51,232 nucleotides of DNA from Ruminococcus sp. JC304 (GTDB lineage Bacteria; Bacillota; Clostridia; Lachnospirales; Lachnospiraceae), in NCBI GenBank assembly GCA_000285855.2, contig HE978651.1, positions 542,138 through 593,369 of the forward strand, in the 5' to 3' direction. The translations under genes were made by a program, and so were the position numbers. Shown here one piece after another: positions 43,439 through 51,232 of the stretch (position 1 is its first letter; every line of letters starts with the position of its first letter). The notes below the pieces were generated by a model. That model saw only the letters and a list, made by a program, of their open reading frames with translations, was not told where the DNA came from and searched no databases.

Positions 43439-44959
43439 TTAATCGAAAGATTTTAAAAGAAGCCTTTGGCAGGATAACCAAAGTAACCCGAGTTCTGATT
43501 GAGACAGCTTAGAAAAAGTTATATTTAATAAATCTTCTATTTTTTTTATCCGATAAATAACAGTATGACGATGTATAAATAAATTAGAAGCTGTTGCCGA
43601 TAAATTCAGACCGGAAGAAATATATTGTTCAAGGCAGATGAGTAAATCCTGTCGGTATTCTTTTTTTATGTTTTGAAAATTTTTCATAGATGGAAACATC
43701 AATCCATCTGCTTCATTTGATGTAAATAATGTTTTTACAAGATATTCTGGCAAAATTTCCAGAAAAGATATCCCTGGTTCTTTTTTTCTTTGACTTAAAG
43801 CTATCTGAGACTGCATAAATGCAGTATGCAACTCCGTAATGTTTTCAAAGCACATACTTTGACCAAAATACATATGACATTGATTTAGAAAATTAGTCAT
43901 TTTTTTGTAAAGTGTTAAGTTGTGATAGTGTTCAAGATTTTGGTCGACTGCAACAATTTGATCAGAATAATTATATATCATCTCAAGATTCAGGAGATAT
44001 GAAATATTAGGAATGAAATTTTTTATAGATGGTCCATCTGCTGAGTCTTTTTGAAAAGTCCAGACAAAATATTTCTTTTCTTTAATAAATCCATTACGCG
44101 CAAGATTGAAAAAAAGTACTTCCTGATTAATTTCTTTCCCTCTTATAAGCTGTTCAATGTACCATGGCATATGTTTACTTGAAAAAGCAAATTCAGTGGT
44201 ATGTTGAATTGCCTGTTCAATAAATGTCTGAATCTGTACGACATTCAGATATTCTCCAGGTGTAAATTCTGCAGAAACATCACTTAATGCCAATGTACCA
44301 AATATTGATTCATTTCGATAGAGTGGTGCAATGAGTCGCTTTATTTTGTGGAAGCGATTATCTGACTGGAAGAAAAAAGGTTTACGTCCATTATTTAAAA
44401 GTGAATTAAGATTCGGACTGATTTCTGATTCGTCAGGCGAACGGCCATGAGACAGAACATAATTCCAAAGTTCTCCTTTGGTGGAAATATCTGGAACATG
44501 GCCGGCCGTCATTAAAAGATTTTGTTGCATGTCAAAAATAGCGATAGGATTTTTGAGCATTTCTGTACATATTTGTAAAATATTTTTTAATGATGAATTT
44601 TTTAAAATACATTGAAGAATCTGACATTCCCAATTTTGATATTCTGCAATGATATCAGATATAGTATACAGTAGCGAATCTATAGAAATATCTGTTGTAG
44701 TGAGAACACTGCAGGAGAGAAAAACAGAGGGAACAGATTCGGGATATTGATTAATAAAAAGCATATGTGCTGGAAAGGAAAAATCTGGTGGGAAAGAATA
44801 CGACGAATCAATCAGATAAAGAGTATCAGAGTCAATAACTGTTGTTTCAGGTAAAAATTTCCGTACGCGGGTAATTGTGCAGGAATTTTGATTTTGTTCT
44901 TTTATTACAAAAATATCTGCTGAAATTTGTTCAAAAATTTGATGAATATTGAGTTTCAT
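43439..44959 (-). CDS. PucR-family regulator of the demethylase islet
   Basis: The 506-residue protein has a variable N-terminal half with a possible GAF/PucR sensory region (about 130-260, CTEMLKNPIAIFDMQQNLLM), a GGDEF-like middle, and the C-terminal PucR HTH (SSGLNLSATASNLFIHRHTV, then YRIKKIEDLLNIT). PucR proteins commonly activate adjacent catabolic genes. It is divergent from the demethylase operon, with a shared 140-base regulatory region. The start 44959 follows CAGGAGGG; the longer frame to 45043 would include the promoter. Its base composition is markedly AT-rich. Confidence 0.83.
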   Translation of the reverse strand: MKLNIHQIFEQISADIFVIKEQNQNSCTITRVRKFLPETTVIDSDTLYLIDSSYSFPPDFSFPAHMLFINQYPESVPSVFLSCSVLTTTDISIDSLLYTISDIIAEYQNWECQILQCILKNSSLKNILQICTEMLKNPIAIFDMQQNLLMTAGHVPDISTKGELWNYVLSHGRSPDESEISPNLNSLLNNGRKPFFFQSDNRFHKIKRLIAPLYRNESIFGTLALSDVSAEFTPGEYLNVVQIQTFIEQAIQHTTEFAFSSKHMPWYIEQLIRGKEINQEVLFFNLARNGFIKEKKYFVWTFQKDSADGPSIKNFIPNISYLLNLEMIYNYSDQIVAVDQNLEHYHNLTLYKKMTNFLNQCHMYFGQSMCFENITELHTAFMQSQIALSQRKKEPGISFLEILPEYLVKTLFTSNEADGLMFPSMKNFQNIKKEYRQDLLICLEQYISSGLNLSATASNLFIHRHTVIYRIKKIEDLLNITFSKLSQSELGLLWLSCQRLLLKSFD

Positions 44960-45014
44960 AGGAACCCTCCTGTAATATGGACATTTATGTATAAAAATAG
45001 TATCTATTTTTTTG

Positions 45015-45043
45015 ATTATACAGACGATGAATATAAAAAACAA
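45015..45043 (-). promoter_or_regulatory. Promoter of the PucR-type regulator
   Basis: Reverse strand TTGTTT (45038-45043), a 17-base spacer and consensus TATAAT (45015-45020). Confidence 0.7.
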
Positions 45044-45057
45044 GTGTATTATACTTG
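45041..45057. promoter_or_regulatory. 17-base palindrome, likely operator between the divergent genes
   Basis: CAAGTGTA-T-TATACTTG has eight-base arms with one mismatch. It overlaps the -35 of the regulator promoter and lies 46 bases upstream of the demethylase start, so a protein bound here could affect both directions. Confidence 0.5.
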
Positions 45058-45102
45058 GGTTTAGAAAGTGTACAAAAATATATAAAAAGAAAGGGGAAAA
45101 TT

Positions 45103-46452
45103 ATGAACGAATCAAGAAATCCACTAATGGAAGGTGCCAGTTTACTATATCAGGTTGCACCGGGAGCATTGCTTCCATATGAATATCGAGGAGTAAGACC
45201 GGAGATTAAAGCATACCAGACAAGTGCATGGATTGGAACTGCACTGATGATTTCACCAATTTACGATGTGTATGGACCGGATGTGATCAAGTTTTTTAAT
45301 TCTATCTGTACAAATGATTTTTCTAAACTCGGTATGAAAGGGCTTCGTCATGCAGTAATCTGCAATGAAAAAGGACAGATTATGACAGATGGTGTTGCAA
45401 TTAAGGTTGCTGAGGACAGAATCCGAACATATTGGTTAAATCCACCTCTTGCGTATCTTGTAGAATCATCTGAAATGGATGTACATGGGGAAGATATGTC
45501 AGGAAAAGAATATATTATTCAAATTGATGGAGAAAAATCTCTTGAAATTCTGGAAGATGCTTTTCAGGCGGATTTACATGATATTAAATTTGCACGTCAT
45601 AGATGTCAGGATGTAGATGGAAAGACAGTACGTATTATTCGCCTTGGGATGTCTGGCAACCTTGCTTATGAAATTCATGGGGATATTTCAGAGTTTATAT
45701 ATATTTATGATAAGGTTTGTGAAAGCGGGAAAAAATTTGGTGCTCAGAAATTAGGACTTCATGCCTATAATCTTTTTAATCATACGGAAGCAGGATTTCC
45801 AAACATCAATCTCCATTATCCGCTTCCATGGTTTGAATCGGGAGAAGGACTGGCCAATTATCTGTATCAGCATCCGGAGACTGCTTTTTATAATATTAAA
45901 CGTTATCTGCTTGGCAGTGTGGGAGATGATCTTGAAAGTCGTTTTATGACGCCATTTGATGTTGGATGGGATTTCCTTGTGAAATTTAATCATGATTTTA
46001 CCGGAAAAGATGCTCTTTTGAAACTTGCTGAAGAAAAACGCAGAACAGCAGTAACTCTTGAATGGAATGGAGAGGATGTAGGAAAAATTTTTACTACGAA
46101 ACTGATTCCGGGAGAGGAACCTTGTGAAGATATTTCCGTACAGAGTGATGTATTCTGGAATGAACAGCCGGAAGAACCAGGATTCACTTATAGAGCAGAT
46201 AAGGTATTTGCCGGAGAAAACCAGATTGGCATTTCATCTGGAAGAATAATTTCCTATAATTACAATAGTATGATTTCTCTTGGATTTATTAATCCTAAAT
46301 ATGCAAAAGAAGGAACGAAACTGGAAATTTTGTGGGGGACTCCTGGTACGCGTCAGATGAAAGTACGTGCAACAGTAAAAAAACTTCCTTATAATAGCGA
46401 GTTTATCCGCAATGAAAACAAAGATGTAGAAGAAATTCCTCATTTATTCTAA
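45103..46452 (+). CDS. GcvT/LigM-like tetrahydrofolate-dependent methyltransferase (demethylase)
   Basis: The 449-residue protein is a GcvT-fold aminomethyltransferase of the LigM/DesA type rather than glycine-cleavage GcvT: it is longer, stands without gcvH or gcvP, and has YDVYGPDVIKFFNSICTNDF, GLRHAVICNEKGQIMTDGVA, GLHAYNLFNHTEAGFPNINL and a C-terminal barrel with TPFDVGWDFLVKFNHDFTGK. LigM and DesA transfer methyl groups from aromatic methyl ethers to tetrahydrofolate; other relatives work on N-methyl compounds. The substrate here is not readable. The start follows AAAGGGG; the frame from 45055 is not supported. Confidence 0.8.
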   Translation: MNESRNPLMEGASLLYQVAPGALLPYEYRGVRPEIKAYQTSAWIGTALMISPIYDVYGPDVIKFFNSICTNDFSKLGMKGLRHAVICNEKGQIMTDGVAIKVAEDRIRTYWLNPPLAYLVESSEMDVHGEDMSGKEYIIQIDGEKSLEILEDAFQADLHDIKFARHRCQDVDGKTVRIIRLGMSGNLAYEIHGDISEFIYIYDKVCESGKKFGAQKLGLHAYNLFNHTEAGFPNINLHYPLPWFESGEGLANYLYQHPETAFYNIKRYLLGSVGDDLESRFMTPFDVGWDFLVKFNHDFTGKDALLKLAEEKRRTAVTLEWNGEDVGKIFTTKLIPGEEPCEDISVQSDVFWNEQPEEPGFTYRADKVFAGENQIGISSGRIISYNYNSMISLGFINPKYAKEGTKLEILWGTPGTRQMKVRATVKKLPYNSEFIRNENKDVEEIPHLF

Positions 46453-46464
46453 GGTTTAACAGGG

Positions 46465-46491
46465 GGCGGCTGTTTTACGACAGCCGCTTTT
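46465..46491 (+). terminator. Hairpin terminator between the demethylase and transporter genes
   Basis: GCGGCTGT (46466-46473) and ACAGCCGC (46480-46487) around TTTACG, followed by TTTT. The short T-run suggests partial termination inside the operon. Confidence 0.72.
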
Positions 46492-46518
46492 CATATATTG
46501 TTTGGAAGGAGATACATA

Positions 46519-47712
46519 TTGAATAAAAAACAGAAATATACATTTATAAGTCTTATGCTGGCATCTACTGTTGCTGCTTATGCTCAATATCAGATGAATG
46601 TGTTTTCGATTGATCTGATAACAGCGTATCAAATATCTGCTTCTCGTTTTGCGTTTTTATTTACTGCACCAATGCTTCCGGCAATTTTTCTGAGCATTCC
46701 ATTGGGAAAATTGTCTGATAAAATTGGCTATAGAAATGCAATACAGTTGGGACTTGCTTTTACTATATTAGGACTTACAGGTCGTATTTTTGCAGAAAGT
46801 TATTCTACACTATGGATTTGCATGGCATTTAGTGGCGCATCTTCTATTACACTGTTTGTTAATAGCGCAAGAGTATTGGAAGAGGTAGTTCCTGCAGAAA
46901 AATCAGTTTTATTTATGGGAATATATACTACGGCCAGTATGCTTGCGCAGACTTTTGCAACTGCAACATCTGCAGTTTTGTATTCAACATTACAAAAAGC
47001 TTATGTTGGAGCATTAGTATACGCAGTTGTAATTACTGTTATATGGGCAGGGAACTATTGTATAGAGAAAGAAAATGCTGAAAATACAGAATTCAGAAAT
47101 GCAGATAGATCTTCAGAGCAAAAAGGAAAATTTTCGGAAGTTCTGAGCTGCAAAGGTATCTGGTTTACTGCAGTCAGTTTATTCTGTATTCTGGGAGCGA
47201 CTATTACATTAAATACATTTCTTCCAGCTGCACTTATGGAAATTCATGGATTTTCTAAATCGCAGGCAGGTACTGTTGCATCTATGATATCATTTGGAAA
47301 TATGTTTGGTGCAGTTATAGGGCCCGTTTTGTATCGAAAGTTAAAGAAATTTTCAAGACTTATCTTTTTATTTGGAGGAATTTCTATTATAGGATGTATT
47401 GGGGGATGGATGCTTCATGAACAAATCCTTATGATAATTATATATTTTATTACAGGGATTGCTATTGGAGGTGCAATGCCAATTTATTTCACAATGCCGA
47501 TTAGATTAAGAGAAATTTCATCTGATAATATTTCTACAGCAGGAGGGTTGATTACAACATTTCAGTTAGGGGGAGCGGTAATAGTTCCATCTTATATTAT
47601 TGCTCCAATTGCAGGAAATAATTATTCAGAAATTTTTATCCTGACTGCAGTTGTGATTGCAATTGCTGTTGGATTGGGTGTATTGCTTGAAAAAGAACTG
47701 GTTAAATTGTAG
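46519..47712 (+). CDS. Major facilitator superfamily transporter
   Basis: The 397-residue protein has about twelve membrane helices in two six-helix halves, the loop 2-3 MFS signature GKLSDKIGYRNAI, and a basic cytoplasmic central loop (about 185-205). It most likely imports the substrate of the neighbouring demethylase or exports a product; direction cannot be read. The TTG at 46519 is used as start because AAGGAG is seven bases upstream; the TTG at 46498 would put that site inside the gene. It is AT-rich like its islet neighbours and lies 19 bases before the next gene. Confidence 0.82.
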   Translation: MNKKQKYTFISLMLASTVAAYAQYQMNVFSIDLITAYQISASRFAFLFTAPMLPAIFLSIPLGKLSDKIGYRNAIQLGLAFTILGLTGRIFAESYSTLWICMAFSGASSITLFVNSARVLEEVVPAEKSVLFMGIYTTASMLAQTFATATSAVLYSTLQKAYVGALVYAVVITVIWAGNYCIEKENAENTEFRNADRSSEQKGKFSEVLSCKGIWFTAVSLFCILGATITLNTFLPAALMEIHGFSKSQAGTVASMISFGNMFGAVIGPVLYRKLKKFSRLIFLFGGISIIGCIGGWMLHEQILMIIIYFITGIAIGGAMPIYFTMPIRLREISSDNISTAGGLITTFQLGGAVIVPSYIIAPIAGNNYSEIFILTAVVIAIAVGLGVLLEKELVKL

Positions 47713-47731
47713 TAGAAAGGAAGTACTGATT

Positions 47732-48676
47732 ATGAAAAAAATATTGCTTAATGGTGTTGATGGAAATTTCGGAGGAAAATCTGCCGGAATACTTCTGGAA
47801 AAATATCCTCATGAGGATTTGATTTTTACTGCACCAAGAGAAAATGCACTTAAAAAGTACAAAGAAATGGGAATTGAAACAAGGGTGGCTGATTTTAATA
47901 ATGCAGAAACTCTTGTGGAAACATTTAAAGGAGCAGATACTGTTGTATTGATTTCCATGCCTTTTGTAGGACCTAAAAGAAGAGCTGCACATAAAACTGC
48001 AATTGATGCAGCAGTACGTGCCGGTGTCAAAAAGCTGGTGTATACTTCTATTGTAGGTGCTGGTGAAAAAGATATTAATACATATGAGGTAAATGATCAT
48101 GTCTGGACAGAAAATTATATCAAAGAACAACCGATACATTATCTGATTCTTCGTGATTCGCAGTATGCCGAGGCAATGGTTTCTTCTTTTGTAGAAGCAT
48201 ATGAGAGAACTAATGGAGTTCTGGCAAATAATATGGGTGAAGGAAAGATGGCGTTTATATCTCGTGACGATTGCGCAACAGCTGCAGCATATGCGGCAAT
48301 GTCTGAAGATATTGATAAAGTTTTGAATATTAATGGGGCAGAGCTGTTAACAATTGCTGATTTTCTCGAAATTGCCTCAGAAGTAACAGGGAAGAAAGTG
48401 GTATATAAATATATTACGGATGATGAGATGTATGCATATTTTGATTCAATCGGAGTGCCCAGAACAACAGAAGAAATGTGGGCTGATACGGCAAAGAATT
48501 TTCCGTTTTGTTCTGATGGAATGGTTACTTTCGGGAAAGCAATCCGTCAAAATCAGATGAGTGTTTATACGAATGATTTTGAAAAACTGACAGGTAGAAA
48601 ACCATTGTTTGTTAGACAGATTTTTGAAGATTTTTCGAATCATCTTATCGGTAACAGGACTTCAACAGATAATTAA
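47732..48676 (+). CDS. NmrA-like atypical SDR (NAD(P)H-dependent reductase)
   Basis: The 314-residue protein belongs to the NmrA/triphenylmethane reductase/QOR2 group of atypical SDRs: the N-terminal Rossmann motif GVDGNFGGKSA near 7-17, DTVVLISMPFVGP, VKKLVYTSIVGAG and ILRDSQYAEAMVSSF, with a lid-like C-terminal part. Such enzymes reduce quinones, dyes or carbonyls, or act as redox sensors. In this islet it may process the demethylated product. AGAAAGGAAG precedes the ATG at 47732; the frame from 47657 is not supported. Confidence 0.85.
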   Translation: MKKILLNGVDGNFGGKSAGILLEKYPHEDLIFTAPRENALKKYKEMGIETRVADFNNAETLVETFKGADTVVLISMPFVGPKRRAAHKTAIDAAVRAGVKKLVYTSIVGAGEKDINTYEVNDHVWTENYIKEQPIHYLILRDSQYAEAMVSSFVEAYERTNGVLANNMGEGKMAFISRDDCATAAAYAAMSEDIDKVLNINGAELLTIADFLEIASEVTGKKVVYKYITDDEMYAYFDSIGVPRTTEEMWADTAKNFPFCSDGMVTFGKAIRQNQMSVYTNDFEKLTGRKPLFVRQIFEDFSNHLIGNRTSTDN

Positions 48677-48802
48677 TGGAAAGTATAAGAAGCCTTTATT
48701 ATTGTGCATGAAATAGACAGGAATCTCTTTTTTAAAGTAAATGGTATATTTTTGAACAGTAATGTATCTTTCCTGTATCAGGTTTTTACCGTGTGAAATA
48801 GC

Positions 48803-48831
48803 TTTACCCTAAAATAGATTTATGATATTAT
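48803..48831 (+). promoter_or_regulatory. Promoter of truA
   Basis: TTTACC (48803-48808), a 17-base spacer and TATTAT (48826-48831), giving a leader of about 125 bases. Confidence 0.55.
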
Positions 48832-48864
48832 TTAACAAATACATTAAAATGAAATGTTAAACTG

Positions 48865-48879
48865 AACTGCGAGGCAGTT
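48865..48879 (+). promoter_or_regulatory. Small hairpin in the truA leader
   Basis: AACTGC and GCAGTT pair around GAG. A closely similar hairpin (CTGC-TAG-GCAG) is in the tig leader at 34260-34272. Confidence 0.4.
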
Positions 48880-48962
48880 ATTGGTTATGAATCAGTAAAC
48901 AACGAAGCAGATGATTTTTTGCTTGGGTAAGATATTATAGATTTATTTTATGGAGGAAAACG

Positions 48963-49703
48963 ATGAAAAGAATTGGCCTTGTAGTTGCATATGACGGCAC
49001 AAACTACTGCGGCTGGCAGACACAGCCAAACGGAATTACCGTGCAGGGGGTATTAAATGATACACTGTCCGAGCTTCTGGGAGAGAAAATAGAAACTATC
49101 GGTGCAAGCCGTACAGATGCAGGTGTTCATGCCATGGGAAATGTGGCAGTATTTGACACTGACACACGCATCCCGGGAGAAAAGATTTCTTATGCACTGA
49201 ACCAGCGGCTTCCGGAAGATATCCGTATTCAGCTCTCCGAAGAAGTAGAACCGGATTTCCATCCCCGCTACTGCGACAGCGAAAAAACATATGAATACCG
49301 CATCCTGAACCGCAAATTCCCGGTTCCGACAGAGCGCTTATACACCTATTTCTATCACTATAAACTGGATGTAGATAAGATGAAAGCTGCAACCTCATAC
49401 CTGATTGGACAGCATGATTTTGCTTCTTTTTGCGGTGCAAAAGCGCAGGTAAAAACAACCATTCGTACAGTAACAGGAATTGACGTATGGCGTGACGGAG
49501 ACATCGTAACTATCCGCGTAACAGGAACAGGATTCCTTTACAACATGGTTCGTATTATCGCAGGAACGTTGATAGAAGTAGGAAACGGTCAATATCCACC
49601 GGAGAGAGTAAAGACAATCCTGGAAGCCTGCAACCGCGAAACGGCAGGCCCGACAGCTCCGGCACAGGGATTAACATTGATGGGAATTGAATTTTTTGAC
49701 TGA
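48963..49703 (+). CDS. truA: tRNA pseudouridine(38-40) synthase TruA
   Basis: This enzyme makes pseudouridine at positions 38-40 of tRNA anticodon arms. The 246 residues have the catalytic Asp52 in GASRTDAGVHA, plus the conserved early AYDGTNYCGWQ and late GTGFLYNMVRIIAGTLIEVG. TGGAGGAAAA precedes the ATG. In many Firmicutes it follows ecfT and precedes rplM-rpsI; the right-hand side of that order is kept here. Confidence 0.97.
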   Translation: MKRIGLVVAYDGTNYCGWQTQPNGITVQGVLNDTLSELLGEKIETIGASRTDAGVHAMGNVAVFDTDTRIPGEKISYALNQRLPEDIRIQLSEEVEPDFHPRYCDSEKTYEYRILNRKFPVPTERLYTYFYHYKLDVDKMKAATSYLIGQHDFASFCGAKAQVKTTIRTVTGIDVWRDGDIVTIRVTGTGFLYNMVRIIAGTLIEVGNGQYPPERVKTILEACNRETAGPTAPAQGLTLMGIEFFD

Positions 49704-49715
49704 TCTATAAAATGT

Positions 49716-49778
49716 AAAAATTATTGCATGCTACATTTTTTCAGACTGAATGACTGAAATGTAGCATGCAATTTTTTT
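49716..49778 (+). terminator. Strong terminator after truA
   Basis: ATTGCATGCTACATTT (49723-49738) and its exact complement (49757-49772) flank an inner TTCAG/CTGAA step; A-run before and T-run after make it bidirectional. Confidence 0.9.
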
Positions 49779-49848
49779 ACAACAATGAGTATGGAAAACA
49801 AAAAACGGGGGAGTAACGAAAAAAGTTGAAAAAACGACACAAAACCTA

Positions 49849-49877
49849 TTGACAGAACAGAACCCTTATAATATAAT
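49849..49877 (+). promoter_or_regulatory. Promoter of rplM-rpsI
   Basis: Consensus TTGACA (49849-49854), a 17-base spacer and consensus TATAAT (49872-49877), the strongest promoter in the window. Confidence 0.88.
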
Positions 49878-49884
49878 AACCAAA

Positions 49885-50037
49885 TGTGACGTAGTGCGAG
49901 ATGCTTAAGCCAAATAGCCCAGGCGAAAGTATTTATCAGCGGTTTCGGACATTTCCGCATTTTTAGCACCGGCGTTTCCAATAACTTATATTCGCGGGAA
50001 ATTCCGCGGTTAATTAAACTATCGTTGATAAATAACA
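49885..50037 (+). promoter_or_regulatory. Structured leader of rplM, possible L13 autoregulatory element
   Basis: The 160-base leader contains several short helices, including CGGA/TCCG (about 49957-49968) and CGCGG/CCGCG (49993-49997 with 50004-50008), plus GCCA...GGC near 49910-49934. L13 leaders are known in Firmicutes ahead of rplM; the match here is by position and general form only. No terminator lies in it, so control, if any, would be at translation. Confidence 0.5.
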
Positions 50038-50049
50038 GGAGGTAAAACC

Positions 50050-50478
50050 ATGCAGACTTATATGGCTAATCCAGATAAAATCGAAAGAAAATGGTATGTA
50101 GTTGACGCTGATGGATGTACTCTTGGCCGTCTGGCATCCGGAGTAGCAAGCGTTTTAAGAGGAAAAAATAAACCACAGTTTACACCACACGTAGACACAG
50201 GTGATTATGTAATCATCGTAAACGCTGACAAGATCAAAGTTACAGGTAAGAAATTAGAGCAGAAAATCTACTACAATCACTCCGATTATGTAGGTGGAAT
50301 GAGAGAAACCACATTAAAAGAAATGTTAGCAAAGAAACCTGAGAGAGTTATCGAGCTCGCAGTTAAAGGTATGCTTCCAAAAGGACCTTTAGGAAGAAGC
50401 ATGTACACAAAACTTTTCGTATATGCAGGACCGGAACACAAACATGAAGCTCAGAAACCAGAAGCTTTAACATTTTAA
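50050..50478 (+). CDS. rplM: 50S ribosomal protein L13
   Basis: The 142-residue protein is a standard uL13: early [36 protein letters not shown] in the middle and the late [20 protein letters not shown]. It is needed early in large-subunit assembly. CAGGAGG precedes the ATG; rpsI follows after 17 bases, the usual operon. Confidence 0.98.
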   Translation: MQTYMANPDKIERKWYVVDADGCTLGRLASGVASVLRGKNKPQFTPHVDTGDYVIIVNADKIKVTGKKLEQKIYYNHSDYVGGMRETTLKEMLAKKPERVIELAVKGMLPKGPLGRSMYTKLFVYAGPEHKHEAQKPEALTF

Positions 50479-50495
50479 TTAGGAGGTAGAAAACA

Positions 50496-50888
50496 TTGGC
50501 TAGCGCAAAATTCTACGGAACAGGAAGAAGAAAAAAATCAATCGCAAGAGTTTATCTTGTACCTGGAACCGGTAAGATCACAATCAATAAAAGAGATATC
50601 GATGAATATTTTGGATTAGATACACTGAAAGTTATCGTTCGTCAGCCTTTAGCTGCTACAGAAACAGAAGGCAAATTCGATGTATTAGTTAACGTTCATG
50701 GCGGTGGATACACAGGACAGGCTGGTGCCATCAGACATGGTGTTGCAAGAGCCCTTCTTCAGGCAGACAACGACTACAGACCAGTTCTGAAAGCTGCTGG
50801 ATTCTTAACTCGTGACCCACGTATGAAAGAACGTAAGAAATACGGTCTCAAAGCCGCTCGTCGCGCTCCGCAGTTCAGCAAGCGATAA
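50496..50888 (+). CDS. rpsI: 30S ribosomal protein S9
   Basis: The 130-residue uS9 shows [16 protein letters not shown] at the start, [19 protein letters not shown] in the middle and the C-terminal [18 protein letters not shown], whose last Arg reaches the P site in known ribosomes. The start is TTG at 50496, with AGGAGG ahead of it; no nearby ATG exists. Confidence 0.98.
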   Translation: MASAKFYGTGRRKKSIARVYLVPGTGKITINKRDIDEYFGLDTLKVIVRQPLAATETEGKFDVLVNVHGGGYTGQAGAIRHGVARALLQADNDYRPVLKAAGFLTRDPRMKERKKYGLKAARRAPQFSKR

Positions 50889-50919
50889 TCGACTGCTCAG
50901 ACTATATCAAAAGGTTTAC

Positions 50920-50954
50920 AAAACCCCGGAAAATCAAGGTTTTCCGGGGTTTTC
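50920..50954 (+). terminator. Terminator of the rplM-rpsI operon
   Basis: AAAACCCCGGAAAA (50920-50933), loop TCAAGG and the exact complement with TTTT and a further T-rich tail. Confidence 0.92.
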
Positions 50955-51002
50955 TTATACCTAAATGGGCTGATATAGTTTAACCAAATTTGACCTAACG
51001 AG

Positions 51003-51096
51003 AGCCGTTTTCATCCAATTTTTAGTGGTTAAATATAGGACAACCGCCAAAAATGGGGTCCAAAAACGGCCTTAGTGGTTAAAAAATAGGACAACC
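51003..51096. repeat. Direct repeat pair with flanking inverted repeat, after rpsI
   Basis: TTAGTGGTTAAATATAGGAC plus AACC (51022-51045) recurs with one extra base at 51072-51096, exactly 50 bases on. Short complementary segments, GCCGTTTT (51004-51011) and AAAACGGC near 51063-51070, bracket the first copy. No gene is seen from 50955 to the window end at 51232; a CCAG/CTGG hairpin with outer ACTCT/AGAGT lies at about 51136-51172. Confidence 0.6.
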
Positions 51097-51232
51097 AGAG
51101 AGCAATTTCGGGGGTATTTTTGAGGGTGATTTTGGCACTCTCAGACACCAGATTTTTTGCTGGAGAGTTTGGCATAATCTGATTAAATCTGAACAATTAA
51201 ATATGATTCTAATGCAGGCACTCAGTGACAAA

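Noticed and set aside
43439-45043. Upstream extension of the PucR regulator to 45043
   Set aside because: It would place the good ribosome site and the TATAAT promoter inside the coding region.
51022-51096. Two direct repeats as the start of a CRISPR array
   Set aside because: Only two units of differing length are visible, with no further repeats in the remaining 136 bases and no cas genes nearby.

Overview
The window looks like the chromosome of a low-to-mid GC Gram-positive anaerobe of the Clostridia, most likely a gut Lachnospiraceae (Blautia-like; genus is a guess). Grounds: strong GGAGG ribosome binding sites, TTGACA/TATAAT promoters with 17-base spacers, intrinsic terminators after most units, GTG and TTG starts, ECF-type vitamin transporters, DUF4179 sigma/anti-sigma pairs and Rpn-type nuclease remnants. 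No rRNA, CRISPR array, prophage or complete insertion sequence was seen.

Layout. 1-77: the end of a tRNA-Leu gene. 0.5-5.8 kb: carAB (carbamoyl phosphate) and uppP (undecaprenyl carrier recycling). 5.8-9.4 kb, reverse strand: a CdaR/PucR-type regulator, a shared sugar ABC ATPase and an orphan SsuA/NMT1-like binding protein. 9.55-11.6 kb: a yybP-ykoY (Mn2+) riboswitch with a terminator that shares bases with its P1 stem, ahead of a CaCA exchanger and a GDT1/UPF0016 Mn2+ exporter. 11.6-14 kb: a preQ1-I riboswitch and terminator ahead of a nucleoside hydrolase, an ECF S component and an SDR enzyme, read here as a queuosine/queuine salvage operon. 14.1-16.1 kb: pepV and a small alpha/beta hydrolase. 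16.2-17.7 kb: an HTH protein and a frameshifted HipA-like kinase. 17.8-19.3 kb: small unknown genes and a U32-like Cys-rich protein. 19.4-21.3 kb: PadR plus a HAAS-SEDS membrane protein. 21.4-23.8 kb: an Rpn remnant and a sigma/anti-sigma pair. 24-26.8 kb: an AAA/DUF4143 ATPase, a LUD protein and a CYTH protein.

27-33.5 kb: a partner-switching operon: STAS anti-anti-sigma factor, DUF2156 protein, a 985-residue fusion of extracytoplasmic sensor domains with a major facilitator transporter, a membrane SpoIIE/PP2C phosphatase and an RsbW-like kinase, with no sigma factor beside it. This is the most unusual system in the window. 33.5-40.6 kb is proteostasis: a DJ-1/PfpI protein, tig, clpP, clpX, lon and ysxC. 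40.7-43.3 kb: ecfA1-ecfA2-ecfT, the shared energising module that could also drive the S component at 12.8 kb.

43.4-48.7 kb is an AT-rich accessory islet (PucR regulator, divergent LigM/GcvT-like demethylase, MFS transporter, NmrA-like reductase) lying between ecfT and truA, genes that are often adjacent in Firmicutes. 49-50.9 kb: truA, rplM and rpsI, with a structured rplM leader. The window ends in non-coding DNA carrying a pair of 24/25-base direct repeats.
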